Below are positions 21,005-31,166 of a stretch of 64,000 bases of DNA, piece after piece. Source of the stretch: Methanobacterium sp. ERen5 (GTDB taxonomy: Archaea > Methanobacteriota > Methanobacteria > Methanobacteriales > Methanobacteriaceae). The position numbers and the translations under genes are program-made. The notes beneath the pieces were generated by a model. That model saw only the letters and a list, made by a program, of their open reading frames with translations. It had not been told where the DNA came from and did not search any database. Numbering within the stretch: position 1 is the first letter of the stretch; the number at the start of each line of letters is the position of its first letter. Location of the stretch: assembly GCA_024167805.1 (NCBI GenBank), contig CP099988.1:682001-746000 (forward strand), given 5' to 3'.

Positions 21005-22959
21005 TTAATCCAACTTCTCTATTTCTTGCACTGCCTCAGGATTTGCAAGTGTACTTGTATCTCCCACTGTTTCACCCTTAACTCTGGCCTTGATCACACG
21101 ACGCATGATCTTTCCTGAACGAGTTTTCGGAAGATCTTCAACCAATTTTATATATTTCGGTGTTGCTATTGGACCTATTTCAGTTCTAACGTGGTGTTTT
21201 AGTACAGTTTCAAAACTTGTTTCGAAGTGGTAGTTCTCTTTTATCACAACAAATGCGCTTATCTCTTCACCTTTAATTTCATCTGGTTTTCCCACAACTG
21301 CAGCTTCTGCAACACCAGGATGACTTACAAGTGCAGATTCAACTTCAGCAGTGCTGATCCTGTGCCCTGCAACATTTAAAACATCATCTTCTCTGCCTTG
21401 TATCCAAAAATAGCCGTCATCATCTTTACGTGCCACATCCCCACTTAAATATGTGTTTTTAAAACTGCTCCAGTAGGCTTCGATGTACCTGTCTGGATCG
21501 TTGTAAAGGGTTCGAAACATGGCCGGCCATGTGGATTTTATAACCAAATGTCCTCCCCTCCCCTGTAAGGGTATTTCCATCATCATCAAATACATCTGCA
21601 ACAATGGTTGGGAATGGCTTAACAACAGACCCTGGTTTTAGATCTGAGATGGGCAACGGCGTGATTGAGATGCATTCCTGTTTCTGTCTGCCACCAAGTG
21701 TCCATAATTGGACAACGACTCTTTCCAATAACTTCATGGTACCATATCCATGCTTCGGGATTAATTGGTTCGCCTACACTACCAAGCAACCTTAAAGAAC
21801 TGATATCATATTTTTCTGGCCATTTTTCACCAAATTTCATGAACATCCTAACAGTGGTTGGTGCTGTGTAAAACACGGATACATTGTACTTTTCTATCAT
21901 ACTCCACACACGTCCAGGATCTGGATAGTCGGGTGTTCCCTCGTAGATCACCGATGTTGCACCCATCATGAGGGGAGCGTATACTATGTAACTGTGTCCT
22001 GTGATCCACCCAATATCCGCTGCACACCACCATGTATCTTCGGGTTTAATATCAAATACAAATTTCAATGTGGTGTAAACCCCAACACCATATCCCCCAT
22101 GTACATGTACTACTCCCTTGGGTTTCCCAGTTGTTCCCGAGGTGTATAAAATAAATAGTGGGTCTTCTGGATCCATTTCTTCGGTTGCACATTCAAATAC
22201 TGCTTTTTCCATGGCTTCGTGCCACCATATGTCCCTATTTGAATCCATTTCAACAGGAATCTTTGCATGTTCAACCACGATCAATTTCTGGATGCTTGGG
22301 GTGTTTCCCAAAATCACATCAACATTTTCCTTGAGACAAATCTGTTTACCTCTTCTTGTGAAACCGTCCGCAGTTATTGCAACCTTTGAATCAGCATCAT
22401 TTATTCTTTCTTGAAAAGCCTTTGCCCAAAATCCTGAAAAAACCACAGAATGTATGGCCCCGATCTTTGCACATGCTAACATTGCAATTGGTAGTTCTAA
22501 AATCATTGGAAGATAAATACTAACTGTATCGCCCTTTTTAACTCCAATATCCCTTAAAACATTAGCAAATTTGTTAACTTGCATTTGAAGTTGTTTATAA
22601 GTTAAACTACGCACCTCACCTGATTCTCCTTCCCATATAAACGCTTTTTTATCCTTCTGTTCTCCCGGGGCATGTCTGTCAACGGCATTGTGTACAATGT
22701 TAAATTTTCCATTAACAAACCATTCTGCATGGGGCGGATTCCAGTTGAAGGTTTTGGTGTAGGGTTCAAACCATTCTAGTTCATGTGAAAGTTCATCCCA
22801 GAACCATTCAGGATCGTTCTCAGCTAATTTTAACAATTCATCATAATCCGTTATATTACGCTTTTCCATCCATTTGTAGATATTAGAATCTTTAACAAAT
22901 TCCATGGATGGTTTAAAAATTCGTTTTTCTTTGAGTAAAGAATCTAAATCACCAGGCAT
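21005..22959 (-). CDS. acsA: Acetyl-CoA synthetase (AMP-forming), two frameshifts
   Basis: This enzyme activates acetate with ATP and CoA. The N-terminal ACS cap ([24 protein letters not shown]), the AMP-loop [49 protein letters not shown] and the acetylatable lysine loop [12 protein letters not shown] are all present, spread over three frames. An extra T at 21666-21667 and an extra C in the C4 run 21555-21558 explain the shifts; removing them gives [16 protein letters not shown] and [14 protein letters not shown]. The corrected length is about 650 residues, normal for ACS. GGGGGAT precedes the ATG at 22959. These two insertions are the only likely insertions in the window; the other breaks are losses. 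Confidence 0.92.
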
Positions 22960-23146
22960 TTAATCCCCCCGTTTAAATACTAATTCTGCTAATTGAATCA
23001 TTCTACTCTATATGAAAACATATTCTGGATCATCTGTATTTTAGAAAAAAATCATTTACTATCTTATTATCTTTTTCGAAACATTAATAATTTGTGAGAT
23101 TCCAAATTCCCAAAATTTATACTATTTAAACCCCATATTAAGGGTA

Positions 23147-24757
23147 ATGGAATCACATACGCTACGATGTGCTGATGCACTGGTTAAAGTTTTCGAAAAA
23201 TTTGGGGTTAAATTTATATTTGGACACCCTGGAGAACAGATTTTACCATTGTACGATGCATTGAAAGAATCTGAAATTGAACATGTTCTAATGAGACATG
23301 AACAAGGAGCAGCACATGCTGCAGATGGTTTTGCAAGAGCCTCATCAAATACTGGTGTTTGTATAGCAACGGGAGGTCCTGGAGCAATGAATTTAGTTAT
23401 GGGCGTTGCTACTGCTTATAAAGACTCTGTGCCCATGATCGTTATAACTGGAGATGTTCCCCTCAAATTGAAGGGTAAAAATGGATTCCAAGATATTGAT
23501 ATCAACGGAGTGTTCCAACCCATAACCATCGAAAGTTTTCAGATACAAAATGCTGAAGAAGGTGTTTTAGCTCTTATTAATGCATTCAATATCCTAAAGT
23601 ACAAACGTAAAGGTCCAGTTCATCTAAACTTTCCAAAGGATGTTCTTGAGAGTTTGGTGGAGGACAGTTTAGTTGATTCAATTTTGGAAAACAATAATAT
23701 CAAAAATTCCATCGACCCCCTCATCACAGAAGAGAGTCTGAAACTCATTGAAAATTCTGAAAAACCCTTAATAATTGCAGGTGCTGGTGTTTTATGGGCC
23801 AAATCATCAGATAAACTTCTAAATTTTGCAGAGAAACATAAAATTCCAGTTGCAACCACTTACCATTCTAGAGGAGTACTTCCTGAAGATCATGATTTAT
23901 CAGTGGGAATGATTGGTTTAAGGGGAACCAAAGCAGCCAACTACGCTGGAAAAAATTCTGATCTGATCCTTGCACTCGGTTGCAGGTTATCTGAACGTAC
24001 CTGTCAAGGAATTGGTGAAACTAAAATTATACATGTAAATGTTGATGAAAGAGTTCTTGATGGTGATTTGAAGATTCAAGGTGATGTTAATCAATTTTTA
24101 GATGAAATAAATAATGCTCAAGTAGTAAATACAGAAAAATGGCTTTCTAAGATATTTAAACATCCTAAAACTTTTACTGTTAAAACAAACTTTAACACCA
24201 TTCCAATTAAACCCCAAAGAGCTATTAAAGAAATTCTTGATGCTGCTGAAGATTCAGTTGTTGTTAACGATGCAGGAACCCACACAACTTGGGTAACTCT
24301 GCTTAAAAATGTTAAAACCCCCGCATCATTACTTTTTTCAGGAGGTTTTGGGCCAATGGGATATGGTGTTCCTGCTGCAATTGGTGCATCCCTTGCAAAT
24401 CCTGGAAAACCAGTTGTAGCCATTGTGGGTGATGGTGATTTTCAAATGACGCTGCAGGAACTTGGAACGATACACGAATTAAAGCTTCCAATCGTGATAT
24501 GTATCATCAATAACAGTTCACTTAGGATAATTAAACAGTGGCAGGAAATGTACTATGGAAAAAGTTATCAGGTTGATTTGGAAAATCCGGACTTTAAAAA
24601 ACTAGCAGAATCGTACCATGTGAATAGTTTGGGTGTTAATTCTCCCGGAGAAGTTATGAAGGCTGTAAGGAAAGCTTTAACGATGCAAAAACCATATCTT
24701 ATAGATATTGAAGTAGATCAAACAGAATGCATTCCATTGCCAGAGGTATTAGAATGA
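23147..24757 (+). CDS. Acetolactate synthase large-subunit-like ThDP enzyme
   Basis: This 536-residue thiamin-diphosphate enzyme of the IlvB family has the catalytic Glu in RHEQGAAHAADGFARAS, a central FAD/CoA-type domain, and the ThDP/Mg motif GDGDFQMTLQELGTIHELKLP...NN near the C-terminus. No small regulatory subunit (IlvN) is adjacent. The biosynthetic acetolactate synthase of methanogens is normally encoded with ilvN and ilvC, so this is probably a paralogue. It may be catabolic or may act on a different 2-oxo acid. Its stop overlaps the start of the radical SAM gene (ATGA), so the two are translationally coupled. Confidence 0.8.
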   Translation: MESHTLRCADALVKVFEKFGVKFIFGHPGEQILPLYDALKESEIEHVLMRHEQGAAHAADGFARASSNTGVCIATGGPGAMNLVMGVATAYKDSVPMIVITGDVPLKLKGKNGFQDIDINGVFQPITIESFQIQNAEEGVLALINAFNILKYKRKGPVHLNFPKDVLESLVEDSLVDSILENNNIKNSIDPLITEESLKLIENSEKPLIIAGAGVLWAKSSDKLLNFAEKHKIPVATTYHSRGVLPEDHDLSVGMIGLRGTKAANYAGKNSDLILALGCRLSERTCQGIGETKIIHVNVDERVLDGDLKIQGDVNQFLDEINNAQVVNTEKWLSKIFKHPKTFTVKTNFNTIPIKPQRAIKEILDAAEDSVVVNDAGTHTTWVTLLKNVKTPASLLFSGGFGPMGYGVPAAIGASLANPGKPVVAIVGDGDFQMTLQELGTIHELKLPIVICIINNSSLRIIKQWQEMYYGKSYQVDLENPDFKKLAESYHVNSLGVNSPGEVMKAVRKALTMQKPYLIDIEVDQTECIPLPEVLE

Positions 24758-26106
24758 AGGTATTGATGATAAATCCCCCATATAACTCGTCAAAATATAA
24801 GTTTATAGGTTTAGTTGCTCCTCCATTGGGTATTGCATATATCGCAGCTATGCTTGAAAAAAATGGAGTCACAGTAAAAATATTAGATGCACCTGCCCTT
24901 GAAATGGATCATGAAGGGGTTTCAAAGGAAATAGAAAATTATTCACCAGATATTATCGCAATTACCTCTGTCACTCCCACAATAGGAAGTGCACTTGAAA
25001 CAGCAAAACTATCTAAAAAAGTTTGTCCAAATGCTGTGACGGTTTTAGGAGGTTACCATCCCACATTCACATTTCCAGAACTGTTGAAAAACGATTTTGT
25101 TGATATCGTTGTTAAGGGCGAAGGTGAATTAACAATGGTGGATCTGGTTGATGCACTTGAGAATGGTCGAGATCTCCAAGAAGTCGAGGGTATAGCAACG
25201 AAGGATTTTGTAACTGAACCTCGGAAAATTATCGAAGATCTAGACAGTCTCCCATTTCCTGCAAGGCATTTGTTACCAATGGATGAGTACAAAATTCTTA
25301 ACATGAAACTTACCACAGGCACCATAATATCTGGCAGGGGCTGCCCATATCAATGCTCATTTTGTGCATCATCTGCAATGCATGGACATAAACTACGTTT
25401 AAGATCTGCTAAGAGTGTTGTTGATGAAATGGAACATCTTGTAAATGAACATGACATCGAAATGGTGGCATTTATGGATGACACCTTCACAATCAACAAA
25501 AAAAGGGTCTATGAGATATGTGAAGCAATTAAAGAAAGGGGATTAAAGAATTACTGGGGCTGTACTGCAAGGGTTGACACCATATCCGAAGACTTGTTGA
25601 AAACCATGAAAGATGCTGGGTGCATCACCATGTTTTTAGGGGTTGAATCTGCTGATCAACAAGTACTAAATGAAGTGAATAAAAAAACCAACATTGCCAA
25701 TATAAAAGAAACCTTCGAACTCACAAGAAAATATGACATGAGAACAATAGCATCCGTTGTTCTTGGAATGCCTGGAGATACCAAGACCAGTATTCGAAAC
25801 ACCATCAATTTTGTGAAACAACTCGAACCATCCTACGCTGTGTTTTCATTAGCTACACCCTACCCTGGAACAGATTTTTACATCAAAGCTGCCAGTGAAA
25901 ATTTGATAAAAATTAACGACTGGTCCAAGTACACCTTACTAAGCCCAGTTCTTGAAACTGTGGACTGTTCCTTGGAAGAACTGAGAAAATTGCAGAAAAA
26001 AGCATTCAAAGAGTTTTATCTGAGACCTAGATACATACTCAGACAGACTAGGATGGATGGTCCCATAATACTCAAAACCATTGCATCGATTGTTAGGGGT
26101 GTTTGA
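24754..26106 (+). CDS. B12-binding-domain radical SAM protein
   Basis: This protein of 450 residues has an N-terminal cobalamin-binding Rossmann domain (MKVLMINPPYN...GIAYIAAMLEKNG...ITSVTPTIGSALETAKLSK...LGGYHPTFTF) and then a radical SAM barrel with the CxxxCxxC cluster in GRGCPYQCSFCASS. Related enzymes are methyltransferases or cyclases acting on lipids and cofactors. The C-terminal region (about 370-450) lacks a recognised accessory domain. The start is ATG 24754, overlapping the IlvB-like stop; AGAGGT lies upstream. The coupling suggests that both enzymes work on one pathway, which I cannot name. Confidence 0.85.
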   Translation: MKVLMINPPYNSSKYKFIGLVAPPLGIAYIAAMLEKNGVTVKILDAPALEMDHEGVSKEIENYSPDIIAITSVTPTIGSALETAKLSKKVCPNAVTVLGGYHPTFTFPELLKNDFVDIVVKGEGELTMVDLVDALENGRDLQEVEGIATKDFVTEPRKIIEDLDSLPFPARHLLPMDEYKILNMKLTTGTIISGRGCPYQCSFCASSAMHGHKLRLRSAKSVVDEMEHLVNEHDIEMVAFMDDTFTINKKRVYEICEAIKERGLKNYWGCTARVDTISEDLLKTMKDAGCITMFLGVESADQQVLNEVNKKTNIANIKETFELTRKYDMRTIASVVLGMPGDTKTSIRNTINFVKQLEPSYAVFSLATPYPGTDFYIKAASENLIKINDWSKYTLLSPVLETVDCSLEELRKLQKKAFKEFYLRPRYILRQTRMDGPIILKTIASIVRGV

Positions 26107-26157
26107 TAAAATTATTTTATTACATTAAGATAATTGCTATTATAAGGATTGGTTTTA

Positions 26158-26888
26158 ATGTGTGAAACCTACCATATACCACTTGGTGAAGTAAAAATTG
26201 ACGAATACAAAAAGATCCTTGAATCAAAGGATCTTTTACCCGGAAGGAAAGTATTAAAGGAAAATATTAATGATACATTTCTTATAATACGATCTGTAGG
26301 AATAGATAACTTAGAAGAACTCATTGAAGCTTTAAAAAACAAGAAAAAATGGAAAACTTTGCATTTAAAACAGGGTTAAGCTTCAACTATTTAACAATAC
26401 TAAAAAGAGAAATAAACAGTTATCAACCAAAACCAGTATACTTAAAAAAGTTTCCAGGTTTTAATCAGGAATATATAGAACAGTTAAACTTGCTTAAAAT
26501 CAAAACTTCAAAACAGCTTTTTTTGAGAATTAAAAATAAAAACGACGTGCTGAAATTATCAGAACAAACTAAAATTACATGTAACGATTTATTAGAATTA
26601 TTCAAATTATCAGACCTAGTTAGAATCAATGGTGTGGGTCCTGTTTTTGCTAGAATGATGCTTGAAATAGAAGTAGATGGAACTTTTAAAATGGCAAATT
26701 CCAATTCAAAAATTCTTTACAATAAATTAACTGAATTAAATAAGGAAAAAAATTATACAAAAGCCAAATTTACAACGAAAGATATTCAATACTGTATTGA
26801 TTTTGCAAAAAAACTTCCAAAAAATGTTTGCTCTAAATTGAGATTGAATAAAAAAATAAAGAAAATGGAATTAGAAGAATTCGAGTGA
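26158..26888 (+). CDS. DUF4332 domain protein (frameshifted)
   Basis: This archaeal protein is related to helix-hairpin-helix proteins. The first part (MCETYHIPLGEVKIDEYKKIL) ends out of frame at 26379. One more A in the A6 run 26344-26349 joins it as LKNKKKMENFAFKTGLSFNYL to the second part, which runs to 26888. The DUF4332 region contains LKIKTSKQLFLRI and the HhH-like RINGVGPVFARMMLE, which may bind DNA or protein. The corrected length is about 243 residues. The 3' end overlaps the convergent aminotransferase gene by 18 bases. ATG 26158 fits better than TTG 26149. Confidence 0.7.
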
Positions 26889-28040
26889 GTTGTTTCCAGG
26901 CATGTAACTTTCCTGTACTGCTGCAACTCCAGTTCCTAATTCTACTTCGTAACCAAATTCCTTTAAAGACATTTCTATAGCTGCTATGGTGGAGATTATT
27001 TCCCTGTGGGTTATGTTTCCCATGTGTCCAATTCTGAAAACATTACCTTTGAGATGATCTTGACCACCTGCAAGTTCTATGCGATATTTGTTCCGCATTG
27101 TACCTCGGAAGTTTTTATCAGTCATTCTTTCAGGCATTTTTACAGCTGTTACTGTGCTGGAAGAAGCATCTTCACTTGCAAACAGTTCTAGTCCAATGGC
27201 CTTTACACCATTTACAGTAGCTTTTGCTGCTTGTTCATGTCTTTTAATTCTGGCTTCTAGTCCTTCTTCCATTATTATTTTTAATGCCTCGTTCATTGCA
27301 TACATGAGTGAAACAGATGGTGTGTAAGGTGTTTCTGGAACAGCTTTTGATCCGCTCTTTCTGTATTTTTTGAGGTTTAAATAATAGGTTTTAGATTCTG
27401 TTTTGTCCACAACGTTCCATGCATCATCATTCAATGTTATTGCTGCCATTCCCGGAGGTGCTGCAAGACATTTTTGTGATCCTGTTACACAGATATCGAT
27501 GCCAAAATTATCCACTTGAACATCAGCCCCACCCAAGGACGAAACTGTGTCAACAACGTAAAGAGCGTCAAAATCCTTTAAAATTTTACCTACTGCTTCT
27601 ATTGGATTTTCAACACCTGTGGAAGTTTCATTATGAACCATTGTTACTGCTTTAATTTCTTCCTCTTCTTCAAGGATGTAGCGGATATCTTCAGGATTTG
27701 CTGCATTTCCCCATTCAACCTCTAGTTCCACTGGAACTCCACCGTGGGTCTCGGTTATCTGCATGAACCTTTCTCCAAACTTTCCACCTACAATATTTAA
27801 AACCTTGTCGCCCTCAGTAATCACATTTCCAAGGGCTGCTTCCATTGCAGCAGTACCTGAACCTGTGATTAAATAGGACTGGTTCTGAGTCTGAAATACT
27901 TCTGACATCATTTCATTGGTTTCTGTCAGTATCTCACCAAACACAGCACTTCTATGGTTCACTATGCTCTCAGACATAGCCTTTAAAACTCGTGATGAAA
28001 CCCTTGTAGGACCCGGTATCATCAGCAACGTCTCATTCAT
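26871..28040 (-). CDS. Class V aminotransferase (alanine-glyoxylate/serine-pyruvate type)
   Basis: This 389-residue PLP enzyme has the N-terminal LLMIPGPTRVSSRVLKAM...VNHRSAVFGEI, ITGSGTAAMEAALGN (PLP phosphate loop), VHNETSTGVENPIE, VVDTVSSLGG and the Schiff-base lysine in TGSQKCLAAPPGMA. Relatives in methanogens (for example Methanocaldococcus MJ0959) have been described as broad-specificity aspartate or serine/alanine-glyoxylate aminotransferases; the exact amino donor is not visible. GGAGG precedes the ATG at 28040. It is monocistronic and convergent with the DUF4332 gene. Confidence 0.88.
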   Translation of the reverse strand: MNETLLMIPGPTRVSSRVLKAMSESIVNHRSAVFGEILTETNEMMSEVFQTQNQSYLITGSGTAAMEAALGNVITEGDKVLNIVGGKFGERFMQITETHGGVPVELEVEWGNAANPEDIRYILEEEEEIKAVTMVHNETSTGVENPIEAVGKILKDFDALYVVDTVSSLGGADVQVDNFGIDICVTGSQKCLAAPPGMAAITLNDDAWNVVDKTESKTYYLNLKKYRKSGSKAVPETPYTPSVSLMYAMNEALKIIMEEGLEARIKRHEQAAKATVNGVKAIGLELFASEDASSSTVTAVKMPERMTDKNFRGTMRNKYRIELAGGQDHLKGNVFRIGHMGNITHREIISTIAAIEMSLKEFGYEVELGTGVAAVQESYMPGNNSLEFF

Positions 28041-28392
28041 CTTAATAAAACCTCCAATTTAAATTGAAACTATTTTTTTCCTTAAATGTACTACCATCAT
28101 ATTCCCCAAGGAAACCTCGTACCATGAAATATGTCAAGGTTTGAGGGGATGTGATAATGTATGAAAAATGGCTTTATATACTTGACGCTGAAATTATCGG
28201 GCTGTGTTGAATTTTGTTTTTTGATGAATAATTTTTAGATCTTCCATGCCAAAAAATATGAAAAAAAGTAGGATAAACTCCAATAGATCTATTTCATTGA
28301 TTTTAAAGAGAAAAAGAAAAAATAAGTAATATTAGTCAAGGAAATACCACAGATTAAACAAATTATATTTAGTACTAAATCAATCTAAATGT
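28041..28392. other. Intergenic spacer between divergent genes
   Basis: This spacer holds the promoters of the aminotransferase (left) and mptE (right). A 17-codon frame at about 28157-28210 has GGGGATGTGATA before its ATG but no recognisable product, so it is not called. Archaeal origin boxes were sought here because cdc6 lies nearby; none was seen. Confidence 0.4.
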
Positions 28393-29149
28393 ATGAATCT
28401 TGTGGAATGGTTTCCTTGGTACGATGAAATTTTGGCTGACTTCGGATTTGATAGGTCTGCAGACGAAGAATCTGCTAAGCTACTGCAAAATCTTCTGGGC
28501 GATAATGGTTTGTCCCCAACAGATATCAAGATAAAAGAAAATGTGGTAATATTCGGTGCAGGACCGTCATTGAAAGAAAATGTTCTCGAATTTAAACAAA
28601 TTAATATGGAGAATTTTAGCGTAATATGTGCTGATGGAGCTGTAACTGCATTATTAGAAGAGAATATCGTCCCGGAAATTGTGGTGACAGATTTGGATGG
28701 TAATATTGATGATCTTCTAAGATCTAACCATCAGGGCAGTATCATGGTTGTCCATGCCCATGGAAACAACATGGAAACTTTAAAAAAATATGTTCCAAAG
28801 TTGGAAAATATATTAGGAACCACACAAAGCACTCCCTAAAAAACATTTACAACTTCGGAGGATTCACAGATGGGGACAGATGTCTGTTTCTTGCAGGTAA
28901 ACTCAAGGCCAAAAATATAATTCTTGCAGGAATGGACTTCGGAAAGGTAGTCACAAAATATTCAAGACCCGATATTGATGGCGAACTAGGAAATGCAGAC
29001 AGTATAAAGGAAAAAAGCTCCAATATGCCAAAAAATTAGTTGAATGGGTGGTTGAAAACGAAGAAATTACCATCTGTAATGTTTCCAACGGAGAGACAAT
29101 TTCGATGGTTAAGCATATAGAATTTAGTGATATTCCCATTTCAAAATAA
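28393..29149 (+). CDS. mptE: 6-hydroxymethyl-7,8-dihydropterin pyrophosphokinase, MptE type (two frameshifts)
   Basis: This enzyme activates 6-hydroxymethyldihydropterin with ATP in tetrahydromethanopterin synthesis. The motifs are VVIFGAGPSLKEN, VTDLDGNIDD, VHAHGNN and, after a frame change, NFGGFTDGDRCLFLA and LAGMDFGKV, which define the archaeal DUF115/MptE family. One more C in the C3 run at about 28836-28838 gives TTQSTPLKNIYNFGGF. One more A in the A6 run 29011-29016 gives SIKEKKLQYAKKLVEW. The frame then ends at 29149, for about 252 residues. Both breaks are one-base losses. The gene is followed at 70 bases by cdc6. Confidence 0.87.
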
Positions 29150-29219
29150 CCTCTGATCAAAAATAAGTTTGTTTTTTTAAAACCAATATTTTATATTTTA
29201 AACCACCAGATAAAAATAC

Positions 29220-30350
29220 ATGGGAATCGAAGATATACTACTATTTGATGAAACCATTTTCAAGAACATAGACGCATTTAATCCAGATTACGTGCCTGAT
29301 AACTATCTTCACAGGGAAAATCAGATGGAATCTCTTGCCATATGTTTAAGGCCAGCATTAAAAGGAGGACGTCCCATAAATACTGTTGTTTTAGGTTCTC
29401 CTGCCACTGGAAAAACAACTGCCATAAATAAAATTTTTAACATGGTAGAAAATAACTCAGACAAAGTTGTTTGTGTGTATGTTAATTGCCAACTTCATAC
29501 AACTAGATTCAATATTTTCTCCCAGATCTACAACAAAATATTTGGTCATATGCCTCCTGAAACGGGAGTACCCTTTTCAAGGATCTACGGAAGCATAATG
29601 AAACATTTGCAGAAAGAGAAAAAATCCATGGTTGTTGCACTGGACGATGTAAGCTATTTGTTTCATAGCAAAAATGCAAATAAAATATTTTATGATATTT
29701 TACGGGCTCATGAAGAGTTTAAAGGAGTTAAAACAGGTATTTTTGCCATATTATCCGACATAGAATTCAGGTACATGCTTGATAAAAATGTTACATCCGT
29801 TTTCATTCCACAAGAAATCATCTTCGACCCATACAGCACCCCTGAAATGTTTGATATCTTAAAGGACAGGGTGCGGGCAGGATTTTATCCCGATGTTATA
29901 TCAGATGAACTTTTAAACACCATTGCAGAACAAGCTTCAGAAGTTGGAGACCTTAGAATGGGAATAGATCTGCTCAGGGTGAGTGGTAATTTTGCAGAGG
30001 CAGATGCATCAAAAACCATTGAAGAAAAACATTTAAAACAAGCTTTGAGCAATACTAGCTCTACTAACCTTAGAAGTACTCTTAAAACCCTTTCAAATGA
30101 GGATAAATTACTTTTAAAAGCAATAGCAGAATATGAAACGGATGATTTGATTGCCGGAGAGCTGTATAAACTTTTCAACAAGGTTCACCCCACCAGTTAC
30201 GCTTCATTTGATAGAAAATTGAATAAATTGGAATTTTTAAGGATGATAGATACAAAATTCACTGGAAAGGGTGTTAAAGGAAATTCCAGACTGATTATTT
30301 TGAGGTTTGATTCAGAAGATATTCTAAAGTGTCTAGAAAGAATTGATTAA
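29220..30350 (+). CDS. cdc6: Orc1/Cdc6-type replication initiator
   Basis: This 376-residue AAA+ protein has Walker A GSPATGKTT (residues 59-67), Walker B VVALDDVSYL, sensor-1 region IFAILSDIEF, the Cdc6 arginine in GDLRMGIDLLR, and a C-terminal winged-helix domain from about residue 295. It binds origin DNA and loads MCM. Methanobacteriaceae carry two cdc6 genes; this one lies next to archease, as does Cdc6-2 in Methanothermobacter, so it is probably that paralogue. The ATG has no clear ribosome site, so a leaderless transcript is likely. No origin-box cluster was found in the flanks. Confidence 0.9.
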   Translation: MGIEDILLFDETIFKNIDAFNPDYVPDNYLHRENQMESLAICLRPALKGGRPINTVVLGSPATGKTTAINKIFNMVENNSDKVVCVYVNCQLHTTRFNIFSQIYNKIFGHMPPETGVPFSRIYGSIMKHLQKEKKSMVVALDDVSYLFHSKNANKIFYDILRAHEEFKGVKTGIFAILSDIEFRYMLDKNVTSVFIPQEIIFDPYSTPEMFDILKDRVRAGFYPDVISDELLNTIAEQASEVGDLRMGIDLLRVSGNFAEADASKTIEEKHLKQALSNTSSTNLRSTLKTLSNEDKLLLKAIAEYETDDLIAGELYKLFNKVHPTSYASFDRKLNKLEFLRMIDTKFTGKGVKGNSRLIILRFDSEDILKCLERID

Positions 30351-30373
30351 TAGAATTAAAAAAATCAACATGT

Positions 30374-30562
30374 TCATGCAGAGTATAGTAAGTTAGAATT
30401 TGGAGCAGCTGCAACAAACATTATACTGGCTATGAAAACCGTTACAATCAATACTATGATCATGCAAGACACTGGATCAAGGTAATGATCATCGAAGTAG
30501 TTTATTAATCCTGATTTTTTCCTTAAATTGGGTGTTTGATTTCTTCCATAAATTCTTTGCAT
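30374..30562 (-). CDS. Small single-span membrane protein, possible Sec61-beta (SecG)
   Basis: This 62-residue protein has a basic N-terminus, then KKSGLINYFDDHYLDP and one hydrophobic span (about 33-52, MIIVLIVTVFIASIMFVAAA) close to the C-terminus. A strong GGGAGG site lies 9 bases before the ATG, which supports translation. The 'GLIxYFDE' segment directly before a C-terminal anchor resembles archaeal Sec61-beta, for example the GLIRYMDE region of Methanocaldococcus SecG. The residues after the span are longer than usual, so the assignment is tentative. Confidence 0.45.
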   Translation of the reverse strand: MQRIYGRNQTPNLRKKSGLINYFDDHYLDPVSCMIIVLIVTVFIASIMFVAAAPNSNLLYSA

Positions 30563-30672
30563 AATTACTTTCCTCCCATACTATAAAGATCTCTGCAACT
30601 TATTTAAAACAAGAGATAGAGAGCATTTGATAAGTAATCAAAGGCAATATCATTGAAATAACTATAAAAAAT

Positions 30673-31166
30673 ATGGCCGTTATAAAAAAATCTAAGGTGG
30701 AAAATTTGTTTACAAAAAATGATTCTGAAGAAAATTTGAAGTATGAATTTTTCGATGTAACTGCAGACGTAGGATTTAAAGCATACGGTGACACCATTGA
30801 TGTGGCATTTAGTAATGCTGCCATCGCAATGTTTGAGGTTATTACCGACACATCAAAAGTCGAACACAGGATAATAAAAAAATCAAAATAGAAGCAGAAG
30901 ATGAATGTTCAACTCTCTATGAATGGTTGTCAGAACTATTATTCCTCCATGACACCGAAAACCTAGTTTTCTCGAAGTTCAATGTGAAACTATATCGAAA
31001 ACTCAAGAACCAGACCAAGATATTCTACTTGGAGGCACTTGCATTCGGTGAACAATTCAATCCAGAAGTTCATGAAAAGAGATCTGAAGTGAAAGCAGTA
31101 ACGTATCATATGATGGAAGTGAATCTGGAAGATACTTGTGAGTTACAAGTTATCCTAGATATTTGA
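30673..31166 (+). CDS. Archease, RtcB-activating protein (frameshifted)
   Basis: Archease speeds guanylylation and turnover of the tRNA ligase RtcB. The first part contains KYEFFDVTADVGFKAYGD, the archease signature. The second part contains WLSELLFLHDTENLVFSKFNV and KAVTYHMMEV, including the metal-binding acids. One more A in the A7 run 30876-30882 joins them as HRIIKKIKIEAEDECSTLYEWL. The start is uncertain: ATG 30673 adds about 22 residues before the usual archease start, while the TTG at about 30736 (LKYEFFDV) fits the family length. rtcB itself lies 3.2 kb downstream. Confidence 0.88.

Noticed and set aside
23147..24757. Sulfopyruvate or phosphonopyruvate decarboxylase
   Set aside because: Those enzymes are shorter or split into two subunits in methanogens; the 536-residue single chain and its motifs fit the IlvB group better.
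28157..28210. 17-codon frame MYEKWLYILDAEIIGLC with a ribosome site
   Set aside because: It is too short to support, and no homologous continuation was found in any frame downstream.
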